Shown: in pieces, positions 18,873-28,030 of the stretch
Numbering within the stretch: the stretch's first letter is position 1
Layout of the letters: each line of letters starts with the position of its first letter
DNA from: Flavobacterium sp. NG2
GTDB taxonomy: Bacteria > Bacteroidota > Bacteroidia > Flavobacteriales > Flavobacteriaceae
Assembly: GCF_034119845.1 (NCBI RefSeq)
Contig: NZ_CP139420.1
Location: forward strand, 474,001 to 538,000
DNA: 64,000 nt
Direction of reading: 5' to 3'
Program-made: the position numbers and the translations under genes
Notes under the pieces: model-generated
The model's database searches: none
Seen by the model: the letters and a program-made list of their open reading frames with translations, nothing else
What the model was told of the DNA's origin: nothing

Positions 18873-20546
18873 ATGAAAAATACAAATAAAATTATAAAAT
18901 TAGTAGCCTTGTTCATTATAACACTACCCTTCAGTAGTTGTAATGATCTACTAACAGACACTCCAGAAAATCAATATTCTGAAGAGCAAGTGTTCTCAAC
19001 AGCTGAAGGAACTGAAACTGCGGTAAACGGAATGTATTATCAATTGCAAGGATACGACTATTATGGGGGGAGATTACGTTTGCTATTATGGCCTCATTCT
19101 GGAAAATACTTTTCAAAACAAGGCGCAAATTCTGATGCGAATCAATTAAATGTGACCAATAACAATCTTAATCTAGGTACTTTGTGGTTAGGGATGTACC
19201 AAACAATCAATCAAACTAATATTGTGATAGCGAATGTTGAAGGTAGCGGATTATCAAATGAAGCAACAAGTTTGGGACAGGCTTATTTTTTAAGAGCAGT
19301 CGTTTATTTTGATTTGGTTCGAATGTTTGAAGAAGCACCTATAAAATTAGTGCCTTCTACAAAAGACAATATTCATGTTGCTAAAAGTTCAAAAGAAGAA
19401 TTATACAATCAAGTAATTAGTGACTTGAAAAAAGCAGCTAACTTATTACCTGACAGAGGTCAATACATTGGAGGCCGACCATTGAAATATGCCGCTAATG
19501 CATATTTGGCAAAGGTATATGTTACGTTGGCTGGTGAAAATAGCGCTACGATTAAAGTAGCCAATTTTAATCCAGTTACTGAAGCCGAAATCACAGCGGC
19601 TACAATCACTAACTTTTGGGAAGAAGCAAAAACCGAATTGGATTTTGTAATCAACAATGGAGGTTATACACTGGCAACAACTTATGCTGATTTGTTTAAA
19701 GAAGGAGCAAGAAACAGCTCAGAATCTATCTTTGAATTGCAATACGGACATACAGGAGCAGAAAGAACTAATGATATTGTGAGAGATATTGTGCTTAGCG
19801 ATCATGCGAGTGTTCCTAAAGGAATTACAACTTTTGGACGTATTCTTCCTAACAAAGAAATGTTTAGTGACCATATCATCCAATATTCAGGAAAGGTGTA
19901 TGCACCCGCTGTATTTATTCCATCAGGAAATAATGCTGCTTTGATTAACTTAGACAATGCTGTTGCTGACCCAAGAATTAATGCTACTTATGTGTATAAT
20001 TCTTATGTTAAAACATCTGACGGTTCAACGCAAAATCTTTTTCCACGTCAAAAATCAGGAAATTTCTCTTATCCAGCTATAAATAAATATGGTGATTTGA
20101 CTTATGATGGAACTACCACTTTTAGAAACTTAATTTTACTTCGTTATGCTGATGTGTTGTTACTAAGAGCTGAGGTTGAAAATGAGTTGACAGGACCAAC
20201 TGCTGCTTATACTTATGTAAATAGAGTTTTATTAAGAGCAAGAACCACCACTTCAGGGGTTAAAGTGCAACCTGCTGATTGGACTTCAGTAAGTGTTCCC
20301 ACGAAAGAAGCATTCCGTGAGAGAATCATGAAAGAGCGTGAATATGAATTGAATGGGGAAGGACATGAATGGTTTGATATGAGAAGACGAGGTTTAGGTC
20401 GTTTTCAAGAACAAATCACGCACCATAATAATGCAACAGTGTTTTTTGGAAGTACTACTGATTTAATATTTACGAATGTTGAAACGCAATTGAAAATTCC
20501 AATTCCATTGACAGAGATATCTACCAATAATTTGATAAACGATTAA
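18873..20546 (+). CDS. susD: SusD-like glycan-binding lipoprotein
   Basis: A 557-residue surface lipoprotein that forms the lid on the SusC barrel and captures glycans. The lipobox ends FSSC, followed by the typical NDLLTDTPENQYSEEQVFST start. GQAYFLRAVVYFDLVRMF and LLRYADVLLLRAEVENEL belong to the TPR-like helices of the RagB/SusD fold, and ERIMKEREYELNGEGHEWFDMRR is split over the last helices. Length is normal. It follows susC by 12 bases and precedes the GH3 gene by 14, so it is in one operon with them. Confidence 0.95.
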   Translation: MKNTNKIIKLVALFIITLPFSSCNDLLTDTPENQYSEEQVFSTAEGTETAVNGMYYQLQGYDYYGGRLRLLLWPHSGKYFSKQGANSDANQLNVTNNNLNLGTLWLGMYQTINQTNIVIANVEGSGLSNEATSLGQAYFLRAVVYFDLVRMFEEAPIKLVPSTKDNIHVAKSSKEELYNQVISDLKKAANLLPDRGQYIGGRPLKYAANAYLAKVYVTLAGENSATIKVANFNPVTEAEITAATITNFWEEAKTELDFVINNGGYTLATTYADLFKEGARNSSESIFELQYGHTGAERTNDIVRDIVLSDHASVPKGITTFGRILPNKEMFSDHIIQYSGKVYAPAVFIPSGNNAALINLDNAVADPRINATYVYNSYVKTSDGSTQNLFPRQKSGNFSYPAINKYGDLTYDGTTTFRNLILLRYADVLLLRAEVENELTGPTAAYTYVNRVLLRARTTTSGVKVQPADWTSVSVPTKEAFRERIMKEREYELNGEGHEWFDMRRRGLGRFQEQITHHNNATVFFGSTTDLIFTNVETQLKIPIPLTEISTNNLIND

Positions 20547-20560
20547 ATAAAAATCTTTTT

Positions 20561-22933
20561 ATGAATACTAATAGAAATTTAGGCTTGAAACTAGCCTTGC
20601 CAGTACTCCTATGCTCATTTTTTTCCTTCACGAAAATAAATTCGGATGCTGTAAAACCTCCTTATTTGAATGCAAAGCTTCCTGTTGAAGAAAGAATAAA
20701 TGACTTGATGAGCCGAATGACATTGGAACAAAAAGTCTATCAGATGTGTCAGTATGTAGGGTTAGAGCACATGAAACATGCTGAGTCTGAACTTTCTCCA
20801 GAGGAATTAGAGAAAAATGATGCTTTGGGTTTTTATCCAGGATTAAGAACCAAGGATATTGCGCGTTTGACAACTGAAGGGAAAATAGGTTCGTTTTTGC
20901 ACGTAGTCACTCCTGAGGAAGCTAATGAATTGCAAAAATTAGCCCAACAAGCACCATTGAAAATTCCATTGTTAATAGGAATTGACGCCATTCATGGTAA
21001 TGGATTAGTGAGCGGTTCTACGATTTATCCTTCGCCTATTTCACAAGCGGCCACATTTGATGATGCTTTGGTAAAAGAAGGAAGTAAACAAACGGCTTTA
21101 GAGATGAGAGCTAATGGAATGCATTGGTCATTTACGCCTAATATTGATGTGTTACGTGACCCAAGATGGGGACGTACGGGTGAAACCTATGGTGAGGATC
21201 CTTACTTAGTGGGGAACATGGGAGTGGCTACTATTACAGGATTACAATCTGATGATTTTACAGGGAAAAACAGCGTTGTTGCTTGTGCTAAACACCTTAT
21301 TGCAGGAAGTTCTTCCATCAACGGATTAAACGCTTCGCCTACTGATGTGTCTAAAAGAACCATCTATGAGATTTTCTTACCGCCTTACAGAAGAGCGGTA
21401 AAAGAAGCTAATATTTTTTCAATCATGGCAGCACACAATGAAGTAGCAGGAGTACCAGGACACATGGACAAGTCTATGATGACTGATTTAATGCGTAATC
21501 GCTGGAATTTCAAAGGATTTTATGTGAGTGATTGGAATGACATATCGCGTATTGCCATTTGGCATCATGTGGCGAAAGATTTCAAAGAAGCGGTACAGTT
21601 TTCAGTAAATGCAGGAATGGATATGAATATGCACGGACCTCTATTTGATAAATATGTAATCGAATTGGTTCAAGAAGGTAAAATTGATATTTCAAGAGTA
21701 GATTTTGCTTGTAGAAAAATTTTGGAAGCTAAATTCAAATTGGGATTATTTGAAAATCCTTATGTAGATGTTAAAAAAGCAAAAACGGTAAACTTTGCTC
21801 AATCTCACCAAAATAACGCGTTAGAGCAAGCAAGAAAAGGAATTGTTTTGCAAACGAATCCAAAGAACATTTTGCCACTGGCTAATGGTAACGGAAAAAC
21901 TATTTTCATCACAGGACCTAATGCTGATAATCAAACAACCTTAGGAGACTGGGTTTCTCCACAACCAGAGGAGAATGTGATTACCATGCTGGAAGGAATT
22001 ACTAAAATAGGTACTGAAAATGGCTATAAAGTAAATTATTATGATTCAGGTGACCGTTCAAAAGAAATTACAGATGAGAAAATAAATATCGCTGCATCAA
22101 AAGCTGCAACGGCAGATATGACTATCTTAGTATTAGGGGAAAATTCTTTCCGTCACGATTGGAGCCGCAAAACAACGGGGGAAAATATTGACCGTGCGAC
22201 TTTAAAATTATCAGGAAACCAAATGAAATTGGCCAACAAAATTTTAGATTTAGGGAAACCAGTAATTGTAGTGTATGTAAGCGGAAGCCCAATTGCAGAA
22301 CCAGAATTAGAACAACGTGCTGCGGCAGTTTTAAACACATGGGAAACAGGTGCATTTGCAGGTCAAGCAACTGCTGAAATCTTGTTTGGAAAATTAAACC
22401 CAAGTGGGAAATTACCATTAACCATTCCACGCAGTGTAGGACAATTGCAAATGGTTTACAATTACAAACCAACTTCGTATATTCACAAATACAATTCAGA
22501 GCCAAAAGTGCCTTTACACCCTTTTGGATACGGATTAAGTTATACGACTTTTAGTTTTTCGGAGCCTAAATTGTCTAAAAAAGAATTTTCAGGAAAAGAG
22601 GATAAAATAACGGTTTCAGTTGAGGTTAAAAATACTGGAGATAGAGACGGTGAAGAAGTGGTTCAATTATACATCAGAGACGATGTAAGTTCGTTCACTA
22701 GACCTGTCAAAGAATTAAAAGGATACAAAAGAGTGGCGCTTAAAGCAGGAGAATCCAAAACAGTTAGCTTAGAGATTACTGCTGAAAGTTTAGCGATGTA
22801 TGATGTGGACTATAATTTTGTTGTTGAAGAAGGAACCTTTACAATCATGACTGGAAATTCATCTGAAGATAAGAAATTGAAGAAAACTTCAATCAATGTA
22901 GGTAATAAAATAGTATTAGAAAAAAGCAATTAA
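20561..22933 (+). CDS. GH3 beta-glucosidase/beta-xylosidase
   Basis: A 790-residue GH3 exo-glycosidase, a retaining enzyme releasing single beta-linked sugars from non-reducing ends, probably in the periplasm. Features are an N-terminal signal-like segment, RDPRWGRTGETYGEDPYL, KHLIAG, and the nucleophile motif YVSDW with Asp324. A second alpha/beta domain contains GPNADNQTTLGDW, and a C-terminal fibronectin III-like domain contains VQLYIRDD and TRPVKELKGYKRV. Glucose versus xylose specificity cannot be read from sequence. It lies in the susCD operon with one base between it and the following sulfatase. Confidence 0.93.
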   Translation: MNTNRNLGLKLALPVLLCSFFSFTKINSDAVKPPYLNAKLPVEERINDLMSRMTLEQKVYQMCQYVGLEHMKHAESELSPEELEKNDALGFYPGLRTKDIARLTTEGKIGSFLHVVTPEEANELQKLAQQAPLKIPLLIGIDAIHGNGLVSGSTIYPSPISQAATFDDALVKEGSKQTALEMRANGMHWSFTPNIDVLRDPRWGRTGETYGEDPYLVGNMGVATITGLQSDDFTGKNSVVACAKHLIAGSSSINGLNASPTDVSKRTIYEIFLPPYRRAVKEANIFSIMAAHNEVAGVPGHMDKSMMTDLMRNRWNFKGFYVSDWNDISRIAIWHHVAKDFKEAVQFSVNAGMDMNMHGPLFDKYVIELVQEGKIDISRVDFACRKILEAKFKLGLFENPYVDVKKAKTVNFAQSHQNNALEQARKGIVLQTNPKNILPLANGNGKTIFITGPNADNQTTLGDWVSPQPEENVITMLEGITKIGTENGYKVNYYDSGDRSKEITDEKINIAASKAATADMTILVLGENSFRHDWSRKTTGENIDRATLKLSGNQMKLANKILDLGKPVIVVYVSGSPIAEPELEQRAAAVLNTWETGAFAGQATAEILFGKLNPSGKLPLTIPRSVGQLQMVYNYKPTSYIHKYNSEPKVPLHPFGYGLSYTTFSFSEPKLSKKEFSGKEDKITVSVEVKNTGDRDGEEVVQLYIRDDVSSFTRPVKELKGYKRVALKAGESKTVSLEITAESLAMYDVDYNFVVEEGTFTIMTGNSSEDKKLKKTSINVGNKIVLEKSN

Positions 22934-22934
22934 G

Positions 22935-24551
22935 ATGTTAAGAAAAGCAACCATAGCATTCGCATGTACACTAATGTTGGTGTCTTGTAAAACAAAAGTA
23001 ATCAGTCAAAACACAGCACAAAAGCCTAATATAATTTATATTATGGCCGATGATTTGACCATTCAAGCCATTAGCGCTTATGGTGGAATTTATAAAGATA
23101 TTGCACCTACCCCTAATATTGATAGATTAGCCAATGAAGGAATGCGTTTTGAAGATGTATTGTGTACCAATGCCATTTGTGGTCCTAGTAGAGCTGCAAT
23201 CTTGACAGGGAAATACAGCAACCAAAATGGCTATTACAAAAACGAATACGGCGGACAGTTCAACGCTGAACAATGGACGTTTCCTCAAGAATTTAAAAAC
23301 AACAACTATCAAACAAGTTTGTTTGGTAAATGGCATTTAGGGACAAATCCAGTAGGTTTTGACGTGTTCAAGTTTCATTCCTCAGCAGGACAACAAGGTC
23401 ATTATTGGGATCCTGTTTACAATGAAAATGGGGTTGATGTGAAAGAAAAGGGATATGCTACAAACATTACAACAGGATTTGCTTTAGACTGGCTTTCTAA
23501 AGAACGCGATAAAACAAAACCGTTTTTGATGCTTTTGCAATACAAAGCCCCACACAGACCATGGGAGCCGGATACCAAATATGAAAAACTTTGGGATGAT
23601 ATCGAAATGCCTTATCCAGCCACTTTTAATGATGACTACAAAGGACGTGAAAAAACCGCTGGTGATACTGAAATGACATTGGAACATTTGTCAAGAAGAG
23701 ATATGAAACTGGTTGCTCCTGCTGAGTTGAAAGGGAAAGATAAGTTAGCTTGGGAATTTTATGGTGCTAAAAATGACGAAATTGTACAGCCAGAAGGAAT
23801 GACTAAAGAAGAAGGTCGTAAATGGAGATACCAAATTTACATCAAAGATTATTTAGCCTGTGTAAAATCGGTCGATGATAACATTGGAAAAGTATTAAAA
23901 TACCTAGATGATAATAATTTGACTGAAAATACCATGGTTGTTTTGACATCTGATCAAGGTTTCTATCTGGGAGATCACGGATTTTTTGACAAACGTTTTA
24001 TCTATGAAGAGTCATTGAGAATGCCTTTCTTAGTGCGTTACCCAAAATTGATTAAACCAGGTTCAGTAAATACAGATATCATTTCAAATGTGGATTTTGC
24101 GCCTACTTTCTTAGATGTAGCAGGGGTTAAAACCAAAGAAAAAGTACAAGGAAAAAGTTTTAAGAAAATTCTAGAAGGAAACACACCAAAAAGCTGGGAT
24201 CAAGCGATGTATTATCACTATTATGAATTCCCATTTTGGCACCATGTACAACCTCATTACGGTATTCGTACACAAAAATTTACATTGGCTCATTTTTATT
24301 ATTCAATGGATGTTTGGGAATTATATGATTTAGAAAAAGACCCACAGCAAATGAATAATGTGATAAACAATCCAGCTTACAAAAAAGATATTGTTCAGTT
24401 AAAAGCGAAACTCAAAGAGTTGATGCTAAAGAATGGCGATTATAAAACCATTGCTCAGTTCAAAGAAATCACAGATAAAGATTTCGGCACAATCATTGAA
24501 AGACATGGAGATGATGAAGATGTTAATTCGATAATAAACAGAAAAAAATAA
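22935..24551 (+). CDS. S1 sulfatase (N-acetylglucosamine-6-sulfatase-like)
   Basis: A 538-residue lipoprotein sulfatase (lipobox ending LVSC). It has the metal motif MADDLTIQAISAYG, formylglycine Cys82 in CGPSR, then AAILTGKYSNQNG, GKWHLG, KAPHRPWEPD and TSDQGFYLGDHGFFDKR. The QGFYLGDHG and DKR pattern resembles subfamily S1_11, whose known members include 6-O-sulfatases on hexosamines. The sugar targeted here is unknown. The ATG begins one base after the GH3 stop codon and the gene ends one base before the next sulfatase, so it is tightly co-transcribed. Confidence 0.9.
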   Translation: MLRKATIAFACTLMLVSCKTKVISQNTAQKPNIIYIMADDLTIQAISAYGGIYKDIAPTPNIDRLANEGMRFEDVLCTNAICGPSRAAILTGKYSNQNGYYKNEYGGQFNAEQWTFPQEFKNNNYQTSLFGKWHLGTNPVGFDVFKFHSSAGQQGHYWDPVYNENGVDVKEKGYATNITTGFALDWLSKERDKTKPFLMLLQYKAPHRPWEPDTKYEKLWDDIEMPYPATFNDDYKGREKTAGDTEMTLEHLSRRDMKLVAPAELKGKDKLAWEFYGAKNDEIVQPEGMTKEEGRKWRYQIYIKDYLACVKSVDDNIGKVLKYLDDNNLTENTMVVLTSDQGFYLGDHGFFDKRFIYEESLRMPFLVRYPKLIKPGSVNTDIISNVDFAPTFLDVAGVKTKEKVQGKSFKKILEGNTPKSWDQAMYYHYYEFPFWHHVQPHYGIRTQKFTLAHFYYSMDVWELYDLEKDPQQMNNVINNPAYKKDIVQLKAKLKELMLKNGDYKTIAQFKEITDKDFGTIIERHGDDEDVNSIINRKK

Positions 24552-24552
24552 A

Positions 24553-26274
24553 ATGAAAAAATCAGCCACCCTTTTACTGCTATTGTGCTTAGGTTTTCAA
24601 TTAAGCCAAGCTCAACAATCCAATAAAAAGAATATATTATTCATAGCAGTTGATGATTTAAAACCACTTTTAAATGCGTATGGCCAATCACAAATGATTA
24701 CTCCTAATTTTGACCGATTAGCGAAGAGTGGTGTGATATTTCAAAATGCCGAGGTTCAACAAGCCGTTTGTGGGCCATCAAGAGCAAGTGTGATGACTGG
24801 AACTTACCCTGATCGTACTAAAGTTTGGGATTTACATACTGATTTTAGAGAAGCAGCACCTGAGTTAATTTCGATGCCTGAGTATTTGATTACACAGGGA
24901 TATGAAACGACAGCCATTGGTAAAATATACCATAAAGGTTCTACGGCTGAAGGTCATGATGGAAAAAGTTGGAGCATTCCACACATTCAACCTGAAAACT
25001 TTGATCCTAAATATGGAGAACCTGCTTTTGGTTACTACCAAAGTCAGCAGACCAAAGATGAAATGGTGAAGTTGATGAAAGAGGCTGAGGAAAAAGGAAT
25101 GAAAAAATCTATGGCACAAAGAAATTACGCCTTCAAAAGATTAAAACCAAGTACAGAATCAGCTGATGTGTCTGACGAAGCTTACCAAGATGGTATTTAT
25201 ACTCAGGAAGCACTTAAGAAATTAAAAATGCTTGCCAAAGGAAACAAACCTTTCTTTTTAGGTCTTGGATTTCAAAAACCACATTTACCTTTTGTAGCTC
25301 CAAAGAAATATTGGGATTTATACAAAAGAGCCGATATTAAATTAGCACCTAATCAAGATTTAATTGATGGTACTCCTGCTTATGCTTACCATTCTTTTGG
25401 TGAACTTAGAGCTTTTTCTGATATTGATGATAATTTGAATGTTGGAAAAAGAGTGCCTGAGGACAAACAAAGAGAATTGATTCACGGGTATATGGCTTGT
25501 GTGTCTTATGTAGATGCTCAATTAGGGAAAGTGCTGGATGAATTAGACCGACTTAAACTAACAGATAATACGGTAATCGTATTATGGGGAGATCATGGTT
25601 ACCATTTAGGAGACCATACGCTTTGGAACAAACATTCTAACTTTGAACAAGCGACTAGAATTCCATTTATCTTTTCTGGACCAGGTGTTGCCAAAAATGT
25701 AAAAGTGAATACTCCAGTTGAATTAGTCGATGTTTTTCCGACACTTTTTGATTTAGTAAATGTGAAACCGTCAGCTCAGGCAGATGGAAAATCATTAGTA
25801 ACATTGTTAGATACTAATCCTAAAAATGATATTAATCCTGTAATTGCGTTGAGCCAGTACCCACGTCAAAAAGATAAAATGGGGTATTCCGTAAGAACCG
25901 AAAGATACCGTTATACGGAATGGCACGGAAACGGTTACAATACTGAAAAACCGTATGACGTTTCAAATATTGTTGGGGTAGAATTGTATGATTTTGTTTC
26001 TGATCCATTGGAGGCTAAAAATCATGCAAAAGAAAAGAGTTATGCAGCTATAGCTAAGGAATTGCAAGAGCGTTTAAAAAATAAATTAAACGAAATCAAT
26101 AAAAGAAATATTTATAAAGCACACCCATCTACCTACAAAGGTGGAGAAGAAGGCGGCGGAGAAGGCAAGCCTAAAGGAGACAACGCGAAAGCTGGAAATG
26201 CTAAAAAAGGAATGGGAAATAAAAACCAATCAGGAGCAGGACCTAATTTTACTAAAAAAGACTTTGAAGACTAG
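24553..26274 (+). CDS. S1_7-like sulfatase with Gly/Lys-rich tail
   Basis: A 573-residue secreted sulfatase. Signal peptide ends QLSQAQ, metal motif VDDLKPLLNAYG, formylglycine Cys73 in [29 protein letters not shown], and WGDHGYHLGDHTLWNKHSN: the iduronate-2-sulfatase-like pattern also seen at 9720 and 40394. About the last 40 residues form a low-complexity tail rich in Gly, Lys and Glu (KGGEEGGGEGKPKGDNAKAG) that follows the normal end of the fold. Its role is unknown. It might keep the protein at the surface or bind polyanionic glycan. The gene starts one base after the preceding stop. Confidence 0.9.
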   Translation: MKKSATLLLLLCLGFQLSQAQQSNKKNILFIAVDDLKPLLNAYGQSQMITPNFDRLAKSGVIFQNAEVQQAVCGPSRASVMTGTYPDRTKVWDLHTDFREAAPELISMPEYLITQGYETTAIGKIYHKGSTAEGHDGKSWSIPHIQPENFDPKYGEPAFGYYQSQQTKDEMVKLMKEAEEKGMKKSMAQRNYAFKRLKPSTESADVSDEAYQDGIYTQEALKKLKMLAKGNKPFFLGLGFQKPHLPFVAPKKYWDLYKRADIKLAPNQDLIDGTPAYAYHSFGELRAFSDIDDNLNVGKRVPEDKQRELIHGYMACVSYVDAQLGKVLDELDRLKLTDNTVIVLWGDHGYHLGDHTLWNKHSNFEQATRIPFIFSGPGVAKNVKVNTPVELVDVFPTLFDLVNVKPSAQADGKSLVTLLDTNPKNDINPVIALSQYPRQKDKMGYSVRTERYRYTEWHGNGYNTEKPYDVSNIVGVELYDFVSDPLEAKNHAKEKSYAAIAKELQERLKNKLNEINKRNIYKAHPSTYKGGEEGGGEGKPKGDNAKAGNAKKGMGNKNQSGAGPNFTKKDFED

Positions 26275-26344
26275 TTAGTTGTTTGGGGGAAGGAATCTTA
26301 ATCTTTTGATATTGTTTCTTCCCTTTTATTAAAAAAATGGTATT

Positions 26345-27850
26345 ATGAAAAATATTTTTAAAATAGTAGGAATTGTTTGTTGTGCCTTATTGGTTACAAC
26401 AAAAATAGAAGCTCAAAAAAAACCAAACATTCTATTTATTCTGGTAGATGATTTTGGGTATCACGACATCAGCAGCAACGGTTCTAAGATTTACCAAACA
26501 CCCAATATGGATGCCCTTGCGAAAACTTCAGTTAGTTTTGAAAACGGCTATTGTAGTTACCCTCGTTGTGTGCCTTCTCGCTATGCATTGATGACAGGAA
26601 CTTATCCTGTGAATGAAGACCACGGGGATTTGAGTAAATTAAATCCAGAACAAAACTTCATCAAAACTTTCAAATCAAATGGGTACAGTTCCTTTTTTGT
26701 TGGAAAATGGCATTTAGGTTCTGATGGAAGTAGCCCTGTAGGAATAGGATATGACCAATCATTTGCTGCTGGTGATGCAGGTGCAACTGACCAACAATTT
26801 TATCCTTTTAATACCAAACGAGTAGCAGGAGCAAAAGGTGAAAAAGCACCTATTGAAGATGTTGAGAAATTTGCAAAAGAAGGAGATTATTTATCTGATG
26901 TATTGACAAAAAGAACCATTGCTTATATCAAAGAAAGTAAAAAAGACAAACCCTTTCTGGGTGTTTTAGCATTCTATGCTGTGCATACGCCAATTGAAGC
27001 GAAAAAAGAAGATGAAGCTCGAAATCAAAAAGAAATCAATGCTTTTGATTTTGGTTCAACTCCTGAATATGTAAAAGAAGGACATGCCGAAACTAAAATG
27101 CGTCAAGATAATGCTAAGTATGCTGGTATGGTTGAAAATGTAGATGAAAATGTGGGTAAATTGATTAAAGCGTTAAAAGATCAAGGACTTTATGATAATA
27201 CCATCATTGTTTTGACTTCTGATCATGGTGGACTTTCAACTAGAGGAGGTAAGAGAGAAGTGGCTACCACTAATTTCCCTTTAAGAGCAGGGAAAGGTTG
27301 GTTGTATGAAGGTGGACTTCGCGTTCCATTGATGGTTCATGTACCTAATACAAAACCTTTTGTTGATAAAGAGTCAATTGTTTTAGGAATGGATATTTTT
27401 CCAACTTTGACGGATTTAGCATTAAACAAAGAAATCTCTGGAATTGACGGAAAGAGCTTTAAAAACATCATTACAAAGAAAGAAAACTGGAACGATAGAG
27501 TTGTTTATTGGAATTCATACAAAGCGAGACCTACTCAAACAGGTGACGACAAAACATCAGCTGTGCGTAAAGGTGAATATAAATTGTTAGAATTTGTTGA
27601 ATCAGGTAAGATTGAATTGTACAATATCAAAAAAGATAGTGGTGAACAACATGATTTAGCAGCGACCATGCCAGAAAAAAAAGCAGAATTATTAGCACTT
27701 CTGACAAAATGGAAAAAAGACTATCAAATTAAAATGAAAGCAAACCACAAATCAGGTGGCGAGAATATTTCTCCTAAAAAAGAGGCTGAAATGGAAGCTA
27801 AAAAAGAAGCCAAAAGAGCGGAACGTAAAGCAGCTAAAAAGCAAGAATAA
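26345..27850 (+). CDS. S1 sulfatase (S1_16-like) with charged tail
   Basis: A 501-residue secreted sulfatase. Signal peptide ends KIEAQ, metal motif VDDFGYHDISSNGSKIYQTPN, formylglycine Cys75 in YPRCVPSRYALMTG, GKWHLG, AVHTPIEA, SDHGGLSTRGGKRE. It is closely similar to the sulfatase at 31177, so the pair probably arose by duplication, and both resemble subfamily S1_16. The C terminus ends in a Lys/Glu/Ala-rich helix-forming stretch (KKEAEMEAKKEAKRAERKAA) absent from the sister protein. It is probably the last gene of the susCD operon, ending before the intergenic repeat. Confidence 0.9.
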   Translation: MKNIFKIVGIVCCALLVTTKIEAQKKPNILFILVDDFGYHDISSNGSKIYQTPNMDALAKTSVSFENGYCSYPRCVPSRYALMTGTYPVNEDHGDLSKLNPEQNFIKTFKSNGYSSFFVGKWHLGSDGSSPVGIGYDQSFAAGDAGATDQQFYPFNTKRVAGAKGEKAPIEDVEKFAKEGDYLSDVLTKRTIAYIKESKKDKPFLGVLAFYAVHTPIEAKKEDEARNQKEINAFDFGSTPEYVKEGHAETKMRQDNAKYAGMVENVDENVGKLIKALKDQGLYDNTIIVLTSDHGGLSTRGGKREVATTNFPLRAGKGWLYEGGLRVPLMVHVPNTKPFVDKESIVLGMDIFPTLTDLALNKEISGIDGKSFKNIITKKENWNDRVVYWNSYKARPTQTGDDKTSAVRKGEYKLLEFVESGKIELYNIKKDSGEQHDLAATMPEKKAELLALLTKWKKDYQIKMKANHKSGGENISPKKEAEMEAKKEAKRAERKAAKKQE

Positions 27851-27893
27851 TTCAAAATCAAACTTTTGAATTTATTTCAAAAAGCATTTTTTA

Positions 27894-28030
27894 ACCACAT
27901 AGAGTCATAGGGAAAAATCTATTAAAGAATAAATAGAATAAAATATTGTTTTTTTCGTAGCAATTTATGGGAAAACTAAAACCGTTACAACTCTTTTTAA
28001 ATACCGTAAAAATCTATGTTTCTATGTGGT
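27894..28030. repeat. Intergenic element with inverted ends (copy 2)
   Basis: Starts ACCACATAGAGTCATAGG and ends with the inverted CTATGTTTCTATGTGGT, about 137 bp. It matches the ends of the element at 7708-7848. Its right end contains the likely start codon of the GH10 gene (28016), so the repeat supplies that gene's first codons. Confidence 0.55.

Noticed and set aside
22122..22505. 127-codon minus-strand frame inside the GH3 gene
   Set aside because: It lies entirely in conserved GH3 coding sequence and has no supporting signals.
26275..26344. GGGGGAAGGAA/TTTCTTCCC possible hairpin between two sulfatase genes
   Set aside because: The stem is imperfect and the loop long, with only a weak T-run. 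Not strong enough to call a terminator.
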